Of a stretch of 64,000 nucleotides of DNA, positions 16,339 through 24,855 are shown piece by piece. Position 1 is the first letter of the stretch. Every line of letters starts with the position of its first letter. Source of the DNA: DASQZT01 sp963728965 (GTDB lineage Bacteria; Acidobacteriota; Terriglobia; Bryobacterales; Bryobacteraceae); the NCBI GenBank assembly GCA_963728965.1, contig CAVSMH010000016.1:8275-72274 (forward strand), in the 5' to 3' direction. Made by a program: the position numbers and the translations under genes. The notes below the pieces were generated by a model. It was not told the origin of the DNA. It searched no databases and was given only the letters and a program-made list of their open reading frames with translations.

Positions 16339-19300
16339 TCAAAAATGCAGCTTCATGGCGAACTGCAAAATGCGCGGATCGCCGGCGCTGTTGATCACAC
16401 CGAAATTGGAACTGTTTAGCCCGGTAGTAGGGCCGTTGAAATTGGTGTGGTTGATGACGTTGAACGCTTCGGCGCGGCTTTCGAGCTGCCAGCGTTCGGT
16501 CATATGGAAAGTGCGGCTCAAGGCGAGGTCGAAGTTCACTGTTCCGGGCGCCGTGAACGCGTCCCTTCCCAAATTGCCGAAAGTGCCGGGAGCCTGCGTC
16601 TGGAAGGCGCCTCGGGCCAGATAAGACCGCGGATCGGATGCGTGCACGTACGCGGCGGTGGAGACCAGGTTGGGCCGGTCCAGCCCAATGCCGGTCTGGG
16701 AGATGTCCTGCCCATCGGTGATGTTGATGGGCAGACCGGTATGGACAGTGACGATGGGGGCGATCTGCCAGTTCCCCAGAACGCGGCCCGCGATGCCATT
16801 GCCCTTAACCGGGCTGACCGCAATCAGCGAGGTGTTGGACTGATGACGTACGTCGAAGTTGCAGTTGCCCCGATCCTGAGAGCGGTTGTAGGGGTTCTCG
16901 TATTGGGAGCCGGCCAGTTCGCCGGTGAAGTCCACCTCGCTGATGCAGTGTGACCAGGTGTAGTTGGTCAGTAGCGTGAACCCGTTCGCGAAGCGATGCT
17001 GGAGCGAGAGCAGCAGGCCGCTGTAGTGCGAGTTGCCGCCCTGGTCGGAAGTTGTGATGCTGGAGTAGGCTGCTCCCAGCGCCGGGTTTTCCAGATACAG
17101 CGGACGGCGCAGGTTGGTGCTGGCGGAACTTCCGGGAATATAGATGGCGGGATTGATATCTTCGCCCACCCACACGTGCGTGGTTTTATTGCCCAGGTAG
17201 CTGACCGAAGCCAGCCAGTTGGGTGAGAACTGCCGCTGGTAGCTGATGTTCCACTGGAGCATGTAGGTGGGCAGCAGGTTCAGGGGCAGGTCCACATAGA
17301 CGCCCGCGGTGGGAAACTGGAACGTCCTGGGAAGCGGGGAAGGCAGTGGGAAGGGCACGCCGCCGGGATAGCCGGCCCAGGGGTTGGTGAGCCCCCCGGC
17401 GGGGAAGGGCACGTCGATCGAGTTGGCGTAGGGCGGGTTGGTGGTCTGGCGCTCGTTATAGAACATCTCTTCGGTATCGCGCAGGATGGCGCTCGACACG
17501 CGGAGGGTCTGCTTGCCACTTCCGCTGGGGTCCCAGACCAGGCCGAGGCGGGGAGAGAGATTCAGCAAGTGCGAGTGCTGGAAGCCACGCGGGATGCCGG
17601 GATCGCCGTAGAACAAGAGGCCCGCCGGCGCATTGGTATAGACGCTGCTTCGCTGGCCGGCGCGAAACCCCTCGGGAGAGAAATACTCGCCGCGATCGAA
17701 GTAGTCGTAGGGCACCAGCGTCGGATCCCACCGCAGGCCGGCGTTGAGGGTCAGGCGAGGCGCGAGGTGGACGCTGTCCTGCACGTACAGCGCGAAAATC
17801 GTTCCGCGTGTGGCGTTCTGCAGGTTGGCGCTCTGGGTGAAGGAATTCATGGTGCCGAGCATGAACGCGGCCAGGGCGTCACCCATGTTCTTACCGCTGG
17901 CGTATTGGCCGTTGAAGGAGAAGTTGCCGTTGGAGTTCCAGATGTTGATGGAGTTGAACTGGTCGCGAATGTAGTCCACGCCGAAGGCGATCTGGTGCTT
18001 GCCGTGAATCCAATCCACGTCGTCCGCCAAGTGGATGGAATTGACGTTGAAGTGGGCGTTGGCGCAGGTGCCGCAGCCGACGCTGAAGTAGCCGCTCACC
18101 GAAGCCTGGATGAAATTCGGCACGGGCGTGGGCACCTGAATGCCGAGCTTGGAGGGGTTGATGTCGTTGGGCGGTGCGCCGCGGTCGTCGCGGCGACGGG
18201 TGCCGGTGATGTGTAACGCGTTAACCAGGTTGCCGCTGAAGGTATAGGTGTCGCCGAGGGTGAGTGACTGGGCACGTTCCAGGTTGCCGGCGGAGGTGGT
18301 GGTGAGCAGGTTGTTGCCGTCGAAGAAGGCCGGATTGCGGTAGTCGTCGAGGAAATAACGGCCGTAGATCGTGTGCTTGGAGCTTTGCACCCAGTCGATG
18401 CGGCCGATGACCTGGTCTTCGTCGCCGGTGGTGGGAATGCCGTAGGTCACCTTGCCGCACTCATTCTGGGCGGCGGGCAGGAACTTGGTGAGGGCCAAGG
18501 CCTGCGCATTGAAGCGACTCACCGGAATCTGATTGCCGGGAAAGGGCGATCCGTTGGTTGGATCGATGAGGGTCTTGCCGGCTCCTCCGGAGATGCAGCC
18601 GCCGCCATCGATGGCGCTGAAATCGCCGGCCAGCACGGCCGGCGTGGGAACGTAGCTGATGCTGGAGGGAGGATCCTGCCGATTGAACTGTCCCTGGAAA
18701 CCGCCGAAGAAGAACAGCTTGTCGCGAATGATGTGGCTGCCGAAAGTGCCGCCGAACTGGTTGCGTTTCAGGCTGTCGTGGCGCGGGGCGAAGTAATTGC
18801 GGGCGTTCACGTCCCCATTGCGGAGGAACTCGAACAGGCTGCCGTGCCAGTCGTTGGTACCCGACTTGGTGACTGCGTTGACCACCGCGCCCGGATGCAG
18901 GCCAAAGCGCGCCGGCAGGCTGCTGGTCTGGACACTGAACTCCTGTAAAGCATCCGGGAAGGGGATCGGGAGGTTCACATTGGTGAACGAATCGTTGTTG
19001 TCGCCGCCGTCCAGAAGGTAGTTCACGGCATTGGCCTGCCCGCCGGCGACCGAAATCGTCGTGGAGCTGTAGAAATTCTTGCTGCCCCGCAGATCACCCG
19101 AAGGCGTGGTCATGGCGGCGCCCGATAGCAGGATGAGCTGGGTGGGCTGTCTGCCGTTCAGCGGAAGGTCCACGATGCGGCGCTCGTCAATCACCTGGGA
19201 GACGGTGTTCTCCGTTGTTTCCACCATGCCGGCTTCGGCCGAAACCTCGACGTGCTCGGAGAGCGCGCCCAGTTGCATGGGAACGTTAATCTGTACATTG

Positions 19301-19626
19301 TTGCCGACTTGCAGGACAATGCCGGACTGGGCGTAGCTCTTGAAACCGTTGGCGGACACATCGAGACGATAGGGACCTACCGGCAGGTTTGGAAATGTGT
19401 AACGCCCATCGGGGCCGGAGGTCGTGCCCCGGACCAGACCTTTCTCGGTCTCGACAATCTTTACCTGGGCGCCGGGCAACGGGCTGCCGCTGGGATCGCT
19501 GATGGTGCCGCTCACCTGGGCGATCGCCACCGCTTGGGCGAAACACCGGGGAACGAAAACACCTCCGGCACAGGCCGCGAGGAGCGTAAAAACAAGCGCG
19601 AGTCTGACTTGGACCCTTGACAGCAT
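16339..19626 (-). CDS. Oar-like TonB-dependent receptor with carboxypeptidase-regulatory N-terminal domain
   Basis: 1095 aa from ATG 19626, with AAAGGGG six bases upstream. Residues 1-31 are a signal peptide (LALVFTLLAACAGGVFVPRCFAQ). Residues 37-120 form a CarboxypepD_reg/Ig-like domain (QVSGTISDPSGSPLPGAQV, TTSGPDGRYTFPNLPVGPY). A plug-like segment follows (about 140-260, with DLPLNGRQPTQLILLSGA and the LLDGGDNNDSF loop), then a long beta-barrel ending in ILQFAMKLHF with the terminal Phe expected for outer-membrane barrels. The type is extremely expanded in Solibacter-like Acidobacteria and is presumed to import or bind large organic substrates; no substrate can be assigned. The gene is monocistronic, bounded by a terminator and a 312-bp upstream region. 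Confidence 0.93.
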   Translation of the reverse strand: MLSRVQVRLALVFTLLAACAGGVFVPRCFAQAVAIAQVSGTISDPSGSPLPGAQVKIVETEKGLVRGTTSGPDGRYTFPNLPVGPYRLDVSANGFKSYAQSGIVLQVGNNVQINVPMQLGALSEHVEVSAEAGMVETTENTVSQVIDERRIVDLPLNGRQPTQLILLSGAAMTTPSGDLRGSKNFYSSTTISVAGGQANAVNYLLDGGDNNDSFTNVNLPIPFPDALQEFSVQTSSLPARFGLHPGAVVNAVTKSGTNDWHGSLFEFLRNGDVNARNYFAPRHDSLKRNQFGGTFGSHIIRDKLFFFGGFQGQFNRQDPPSSISYVPTPAVLAGDFSAIDGGGCISGGAGKTLIDPTNGSPFPGNQIPVSRFNAQALALTKFLPAAQNECGKVTYGIPTTGDEDQVIGRIDWVQSSKHTIYGRYFLDDYRNPAFFDGNNLLTTTSAGNLERAQSLTLGDTYTFSGNLVNALHITGTRRRDDRGAPPNDINPSKLGIQVPTPVPNFIQASVSGYFSVGCGTCANAHFNVNSIHLADDVDWIHGKHQIAFGVDYIRDQFNSINIWNSNGNFSFNGQYASGKNMGDALAAFMLGTMNSFTQSANLQNATRGTIFALYVQDSVHLAPRLTLNAGLRWDPTLVPYDYFDRGEYFSPEGFRAGQRSSVYTNAPAGLLFYGDPGIPRGFQHSHLLNLSPRLGLVWDPSGSGKQTLRVSSAILRDTEEMFYNERQTTNPPYANSIDVPFPAGGLTNPWAGYPGGVPFPLPSPLPRTFQFPTAGVYVDLPLNLLPTYMLQWNISYQRQFSPNWLASVSYLGNKTTHVWVGEDINPAIYIPGSSASTNLRRPLYLENPALGAAYSSITTSDQGGNSHYSGLLLSLQHRFANGFTLLTNYTWSHCISEVDFTGELAGSQYENPYNRSQDRGNCNFDVRHQSNTSLIAVSPVKGNGIAGRVLGNWQIAPIVTVHTGLPINITDGQDISQTGIGLDRPNLVSTAAYVHASDPRSYLARGAFQTQAPGTFGNLGRDAFTAPGTVNFDLALSRTFHMTERWQLESRAEAFNVINHTNFNGPTTGLNSSNFGVINSAGDPRILQFAMKLHF

Positions 19627-19938
19627 ACCAACCCCTTTCTGTTGTGGGAGATTCTAAATCAGGGAGGTCCCGGGTGGGAATACAACAGATTCCTTAGAAC
19701 CTCAACCCTCGGTGTATCCCGGACCTCCAGCTTTATGTGATTATCCCCCCACGTTGGGGTATGTCCCCATTCCCCGCAAAGTTTTCGTTGAATTCCGCCA
19801 CAAAAACGGTTAATTTTTTTTACAAATGACTCAGAAGCCTGTCTGTATCACGTGTAAAAACCGAGGATGCGTGGCCCAGTGCCGCTTTTCGCGGCCGGAG
19901 CCAAAACCGCGGCCGCGCACTCAGAAGGAAGGCTGAAA
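19627..19938. other. Intergenic region with inverted repeats upstream of the TonB receptor
   Basis: 312 bp without a credible gene. It holds GGAGGTCC (19663-19670) and its complement GGACCTCC (19721-19728), 50 bp apart, and a second G/C dyad around 19744-19758 (CCCC...GGGG) in an A/T-rich setting. These could be regulator sites or mRNA leader structure for the receptor gene; no clear -35/-10 pair was recognised. Confidence 0.4.
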
Positions 19939-20154
19939 GTGATCAAACTGTATCGCAGCGCGGCCCATCCGCGCCATTGGGTTGCTTACGTGCCGGAAAC
20001 CGGCTGGATTGCGTTTCCGAATAAAGAAGGTGGTTGGGAAGAGCGGCACCCCGCCCGCGGCCTGGACCCGCTGCATCTCCGTGCGGTGCCTCTGCACCTG
20101 GCGGCCAACACGGGTATCCCGTTGGGCGAGCCGGAATTCGCCGAGGTCGCCTAG
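19939..20154 (+). CDS. Small conserved hypothetical protein
   Basis: 71 aa from GTG 19939, chosen because AGGAAGG lies about 7 nt upstream; an ATG at 19867 has no spaced ribosome site. The sequence VIKLYRSAAHPRHWVAYVPETGW continues with FPNKEGGWEERHPARGLDP. It has no signal peptide, membrane helix or known motif, is Trp/Pro/His-rich and compact, and looks like a soluble single-domain protein. I recognise similar short proteins as acidobacterial hypotheticals but know no function. It lies between the divergent receptor and the convergent sulfatase, ending 6 nt before the sulfatase stop. Confidence 0.6.
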   Translation: MIKLYRSAAHPRHWVAYVPETGWIAFPNKEGGWEERHPARGLDPLHLRAVPLHLAANTGIPLGEPEFAEVA

Positions 20155-20160
20155 CCCGCT

Positions 20161-21615
20161 TCAGCGGCCAGACTCCGGCAGGGTAGGCGGTTCAGTTCCC
20201 GTCAGGTGCTGGTCGGCTCCGGTGGGATCGTAGTTCGGATTGGGTGCGGGCATTGCCGCACTCACCGAACGCCGCCAGGCGGTAAGGCGGGCGTGCAGCC
20301 TCTGACGGATGTTGGGTTCGCGCAGGGCGAGGTTGTGGGCCTCGCCGATATCGTTTTTCAGATTGTAAAGTTCCAGTCGGCCGTCCTCGAAGAACTCGAT
20401 CAGCTTCCAATCGCCCATCCGGACGGCGCTGGCAGGAGTGCCTCCCTGGTTGCTGTAGTGCGGGTAGTGCCAGTAGAGCGCGTCGCGCCGGAGGGTGGCG
20501 GCCCCGCGCAGCAGCGGCAACAGGCTTACGCCGTCCACCGTTGCGCCGCCCTTTCCGCCGGCCATCTCGCGAATCGTCGGGAAGAAGTCGATGCTACACA
20601 CCGGAGTCTCTGAGACGCGGCCCGGCCGGGTAACGCCCGGCCAGAAGACCAGCAGCGGCTCGCGAATGCCGCCCTCGAAGAGATGCCCTTTGCCCGCGCG
20701 CAGGGGATGATTGTCGGTGACCGGGTCTTTGCGGGAACCTTCGTAGCGCAGCCCCCCGTTATCGGAGAAAACGAAGATGGCGGTATTGTCCGCGATGCGC
20801 AGGTGTTCGAGCCGGGTGCGAATGCGCCCGAGCGCTTCATCCACACTCGAAACCATGGCAGCGTAGACCGGGTTGGGGAAATCCTTGCCGGCATTCCTGG
20901 AGCGATATCGGGCGACGGCTTCCTGGCGCGCCTGCAGCGGAAGGTGGACCGCGAACTCGGGCAGGTACAGAAAGAACGGCGTTTTGCCGGCGCATTCTTC
21001 GATGAACCGGTCGGCGGCGTCGCTCAGTTTTTCGGTTAGGTAATCGTCGCGGGTGCCGCCCTCGAGCCCCGGCAGGCTGAAGGGTCCGAAATAGGACGCC
21101 GGGCTGCCACGCTCGTTGCCGGCGACATTCAGCTCGAACCCCTGGTCGGTGGGCAGGAACCCACTGCCACCGAGGTGCCACTTGCCGATGCTCGCGGTGC
21201 GGTAGCCCAACGGCGCGAGCGCTTCGGCAAGGGTCGTCTCGCGCAGCGGAAGCTGCTGCTCGAATGCCGGGGTAAGGAGCCGGGCGGCTGGCCACTGCTT
21301 CCGGCCGGGGATCCAATCGGTCAGGTGGAGGCGGGCGGGATACTTGCCGGTGAGGATACTGGCGCGGGTCGGCGAACAGACTGGGCAGGCCGCATAGGCA
21401 TTGGTGAACCGCACACCCTCGGCGGCGAGCCGGTCGAGGTTGGGCGTCTCGTAGAACGTGTTGCCATAACAGCCGAAGTCGCGCCAGCCCAAATCGTCCA
21501 CCAGTAAGAAGACGATATTCGGCTTCGGCGGAGCAGCGGCCGCCGCAGCGCATCCTCCCGCGACGCTGGCCAGAAAGCCCCGCCGCGTAGTTGGGAGAGT
21601 AGAAATGGCCCCCAT
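20161..21615 (-). CDS. Sulfatase, type I, Tat-exported
   Basis: 484 aa from ATG 21615; in-frame codons run further upstream but encode Arg-rich sequence overlapping the divergent promoter. The Tat leader is TTRRGFLASVAGG (residues 9-21). NIVFLLVDDLGWRDFGCYG at about 33-51 supplies the calcium-binding Asp pair, and CSPTR at 80-84 is the Cys-x-Pro-x-Arg motif whose Cys is converted to formylglycine. GKWHLGG with Lys/His and FSDNGG with the Asp/Asn metal ligands follow. The family hydrolyses sulfate esters of polysaccharides or small molecules outside the cytoplasm. No formylglycine-generating enzyme gene is in the window. It is divergent from the VPS10-type gene, with 75 bp between the start codons. 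Confidence 0.93.
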   Translation of the reverse strand: MGAISTLPTTRRGFLASVAGGCAAAAAAPPKPNIVFLLVDDLGWRDFGCYGNTFYETPNLDRLAAEGVRFTNAYAACPVCSPTRASILTGKYPARLHLTDWIPGRKQWPAARLLTPAFEQQLPLRETTLAEALAPLGYRTASIGKWHLGGSGFLPTDQGFELNVAGNERGSPASYFGPFSLPGLEGGTRDDYLTEKLSDAADRFIEECAGKTPFFLYLPEFAVHLPLQARQEAVARYRSRNAGKDFPNPVYAAMVSSVDEALGRIRTRLEHLRIADNTAIFVFSDNGGLRYEGSRKDPVTDNHPLRAGKGHLFEGGIREPLLVFWPGVTRPGRVSETPVCSIDFFPTIREMAGGKGGATVDGVSLLPLLRGAATLRRDALYWHYPHYSNQGGTPASAVRMGDWKLIEFFEDGRLELYNLKNDIGEAHNLALREPNIRQRLHARLTAWRRSVSAAMPAPNPNYDPTGADQHLTGTEPPTLPESGR

Positions 21616-21675
21616 CGTGAATCCACTCCACCTTAGCGCAATCGCGCGCGGCGGAGGTGGCCCGGCCGAGCGTAA

Positions 21676-21681
21676 TATAAT
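21676..21681 (+). promoter_or_regulatory. Consensus TATAAT 9 nt before an ATG
   Basis: A perfect TATAAT ends 9 nt before ATG 21691; the intervening AGCCGCACA has no ribosome site. The expected transcription start falls within about 2 nt of the ATG, predicting a leaderless mRNA for the 1054-aa protein. Confidence 0.6.
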
Positions 21682-21690
21682 AGCCGCACA

Positions 21691-24600
21691 ATGCCAAAAG
21701 TTCGTCTGGCTCTCCTGACGGCGGGCGCCGCGGCGTTGTGCATGGCGGCGGCCTACGATCCGAAGATCTTCGCCTCGCTCGAGTGGCGGTCGATCGGTCC
21801 GCTGCGCGGCGGTCGCTCCATCACGTGCGCGGGAAGCCCAAGCCGGCCGAACGAATATTACTTCGGCGCGACCGGAGGCGGCTTGTGGAAGACTACGGAT
21901 GGGGGCCTGACCTGGCGGCCCGTCACGGATCACCAGATTCACAGCTCCTCAGTGGGCGCGGTCGCGGTTTCGGCATCCAACCCGGACGTGGTCTACCTCG
22001 GAATGGGCGAGACGCAACTGCGCGGCAACATCATGCAGGGCGACGGCGTTTACAAATCCACCGACGCCGGCAAGACCTGGAAGCACATTGGGCTAGCGGA
22101 CACGCAGTCCATCGCACGCATTCGCATCCATCCCACCAACCCGGACCTGGTCTATGTAGCGGCATTGGGGCACCCCTACGGCCGCAACGCGGAACGCGGG
22201 GTATTTCGCTCGAAGGATGGCGGCCAGAGCTGGCAGAAGGTGTTGTACCGCGACGATCGTTCGGGTGCCGTGGACCTGGTGTTGGACCCGCGGCATCCGG
22301 AGGTGATGTTCGCGGCCCTGTGGGACGCCAACCGCACTCCATGGAGCCTCACCAGCGGCGGTCCGGGCAGCGGGCTGTTCAAGTCCAGCGATGGCGGGGA
22401 TCACTGGACGGAGATCACCCGCAATCCCGGGCTGCCGGCGGGGGTGGTGGGGAAGATCGGCGTAGCCGTTTCGGGCGCCGACTCGAATCGCGTCTACGCG
22501 ATCGTGGAGAACGAGAACGGCGGCGTGTTCGTCTCCGACGATGCCGGCGCGACGTGGAAGCGCAGCAGCGAGGACCGCAGCCTGCGCCAGCGTGCCTTCT
22601 ACTACACGCGCATCTATGCCGATCCGCAGGCGAAAGACACCGTGTACGTGCTCAACACCGGGTTCTACAAATCCACTGACGGCGGCAAGACCTACCGCCA
22701 GCTTCGGCCGCCGCACGGCGATAATCACGATCTGTGGATCGACCCCGCGAACCCGCAGCGGATGATCAATAGCAACGACGGCGGCGCCAACGTTTCGCTC
22801 AACGGCGGCCAGAGCTGGACCGGCCAGCAGTACGCGACGGCGCAGCTTTACCACGTAGCGGCGACCCGCGATGTCCCCTACCACGTGTGCGGGGCGCAGC
22901 AGGACAGCTCGACGATTTGTGTTTCCAGTGCGGCCGTCGGCGGACGCGGGGGCGCCGCCCGCGGAGGCGCAACCAGCTACTCCGTGGGAGGCGGGGAGAG
23001 CGGCTACATCGCGCCGCACCCCACCAACGCGAATCTGTTCTACGCCGGCAGCCAGGGCGCGCTGCTTACGCGGTTCGACCGCCGTACGAGCCAGGCGCGC
23101 GACATCCAGGTGTACCCGCTGTTCTTCTCCGGCGAATCGGCCGGGTCGCTGCCGGAACGATGGCAGTGGACGTTTCCGATCGTGTTTTCGCCGCTCAATC
23201 CGGAGGTGCTGTATACCTCCTCGCAACATTTGTGGAAGACCACCGACGACGGTCATAGTTGGCAGAAAATCAGTCCCGATCTGACGCGTCACGATCTCAA
23301 GACCCTGGGCGATTCGGGCGGTCCGATCACCCATGACCAGAACGGGCCGGAGATCTACGGCACGATTTTCACCATCGCGCCTTCGCGCAAAGAGGCGGAC
23401 ACGATTTGGACGGGCTCCGACGATGGGCTGGTGTACCTCACGCGCGATGGCGGCAAAAATTGGGCCAATGTGACGCCGCCGGGCATGCCGGATTTCGGCC
23501 GGGTGAGCCTGATCGAAGCGTCGCCGCACAATCCCGGGGGCGCCTACGTGGCGGTGAAGAATTACCAGAACGACGACCGGCGGCCGTACCTCTTCAAGAC
23601 CGCCGATTATGGCAAGACCTGGTCGAAGATCGTGGACGGAATTCCCGAGTACGACTTTGTTCACGCGGTGAGGGAGGACCCGGTGCGGCAAGGGCTGCTG
23701 TTCGCGGGCACCGAGCATGGGATTTATGTTTCGTTCGATGACGGCACCGGGTGGCAATCGCTCGCGATGAATCTGCCCGACACGCAGGTACCGGACCTGG
23801 TGGTGGAAGGCAGGGACCTGGTGATCGCAACGCACGGGCGGTCGTTCTATGTGCTGGACGACATTACGCCACTGCGGCAGCTCACGCCGGAGGTGGTGAC
23901 CGAAGATGCGCACCTGTTCCGTCCGCCGGCGGCGCAGCGCAACGTAGGGCCCGCGCGCATCGACTACTTCCTCGCCAAGCCGGTGGACCAGATCACCATT
24001 GATATTCTGGATGCCAAGGGAGAACTGGTGCGGTCGTTCGCCGGAAGCGAGGAAGAAAACAAGAAGCGTGCCTCGGCGCGCGGCGGTCGCGGAGGTCGCG
24101 CCGGCACCGCCCCGGCCGATGCGGAAGGCGCGGAAGAAGGCGGCCGCGGCGGCGGGCGCGGCGGCGCTCCCCCGCCGGTGCCCCGCAACGCGGGACTCAA
24201 CCACTTTCAATGGGACCAGCGCTACACGGGCGCCAAGACCTTCACGGGGATGATCCTGTGGGGTGGGAACACGCAAGGTCCGCTGGCGGTGCCGGGCACG
24301 TACCAGGTGCGGCTCGCCCTCGGTGGTAAGACCCTTACCGAACGCCTCGAGTTGGTGAAGGATCCCCGCCTGGACAGCGTCACCGTGGCCGATCTTGCCG
24401 AACAGTTCGCCCTGGCGATCCAGGTGCGCGACCAATTAAGCGAGGCGAACGAAATGGTGATCGTGATTCGCGAACTCAAGAGACAGATGGACGACCGTCT
24501 CAAGAAGAACCAGGAGGCGGCCCTGAAAAGCGCCTGCGACGAACTGCGGGGAAAGCTCACGGCGGTGGAAGCAGCGGTGTACCAGGTGCGGAACCGCAGT

Positions 24601-24855
24601 GGACAGGACCCGCTGAATTTTCCCATCAAGCTGAACAATAAGCTGGCGGCATTGGGCAGCAGCATCGAGCGGGGCGACGGCAAACCGACGGCGGCTTCGT
24701 ACGAGGTGTTTCGACTGCTCGCGGAAAAACTGGGCGAGCAGAAGAACCGCCTGGACGCGGTGTTGAACTCGGATTTACCCGCGGTCAACCGGCTGCTGAC
24801 CGAACGCAAACTGGACGCTCTGACGGTGACTACCACGGAGACAAAAGCGAAATGA
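21691..24855 (+). CDS. VPS10/sortilin-type BNR-repeat protein, secreted
   Basis: 1054 aa with a signal peptide (residues 1-21, LALLTAGAAALCMAAA). From residue 30 it is a beta-propeller of sortilin/BNR type: at least seven Asp-box-like motifs such as WKTTDGGLTW, YKSTDAGKTWKHI, FRSKDGGQSW, FKSSDGGDHW and FVSDDAGATW. A Gly/Arg/Ala-rich low-complexity linker lies near 790-835, followed by a C-terminal region of about 200 aa with helical character (VADLAEQFALAIQVRDQLSEA). Proteins of this architecture are frequent and mostly uncharacterised in Acidobacteria and Gemmatimonadetes, often annotated as glycosyl hydrolase; catalytic residues are not evident. The stop overlaps the next gene by 4 nt, so both products are probably exported together. 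Confidence 0.85.
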   Translation: MPKVRLALLTAGAAALCMAAAYDPKIFASLEWRSIGPLRGGRSITCAGSPSRPNEYYFGATGGGLWKTTDGGLTWRPVTDHQIHSSSVGAVAVSASNPDVVYLGMGETQLRGNIMQGDGVYKSTDAGKTWKHIGLADTQSIARIRIHPTNPDLVYVAALGHPYGRNAERGVFRSKDGGQSWQKVLYRDDRSGAVDLVLDPRHPEVMFAALWDANRTPWSLTSGGPGSGLFKSSDGGDHWTEITRNPGLPAGVVGKIGVAVSGADSNRVYAIVENENGGVFVSDDAGATWKRSSEDRSLRQRAFYYTRIYADPQAKDTVYVLNTGFYKSTDGGKTYRQLRPPHGDNHDLWIDPANPQRMINSNDGGANVSLNGGQSWTGQQYATAQLYHVAATRDVPYHVCGAQQDSSTICVSSAAVGGRGGAARGGATSYSVGGGESGYIAPHPTNANLFYAGSQGALLTRFDRRTSQARDIQVYPLFFSGESAGSLPERWQWTFPIVFSPLNPEVLYTSSQHLWKTTDDGHSWQKISPDLTRHDLKTLGDSGGPITHDQNGPEIYGTIFTIAPSRKEADTIWTGSDDGLVYLTRDGGKNWANVTPPGMPDFGRVSLIEASPHNPGGAYVAVKNYQNDDRRPYLFKTADYGKTWSKIVDGIPEYDFVHAVREDPVRQGLLFAGTEHGIYVSFDDGTGWQSLAMNLPDTQVPDLVVEGRDLVIATHGRSFYVLDDITPLRQLTPEVVTEDAHLFRPPAAQRNVGPARIDYFLAKPVDQITIDILDAKGELVRSFAGSEEENKKRASARGGRGGRAGTAPADAEGAEEGGRGGGRGGAPPPVPRNAGLNHFQWDQRYTGAKTFTGMILWGGNTQGPLAVPGTYQVRLALGGKTLTERLELVKDPRLDSVTVADLAEQFALAIQVRDQLSEANEMVIVIRELKRQMDDRLKKNQEAALKSACDELRGKLTAVEAAVYQVRNRSGQDPLNFPIKLNNKLAALGSSIERGDGKPTAASYEVFRLLAEKLGEQKNRLDAVLNSDLPAVNRLLTERKLDALTVTTTETKAK

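Noticed and set aside
22093..24435. A 780-codon minus-strand open frame opposite the VPS10-type gene
   Set aside because: No family resemblance, no ribosome site and biased codon mirror of the real gene. The Asp-box repeats on the plus strand are decisive.
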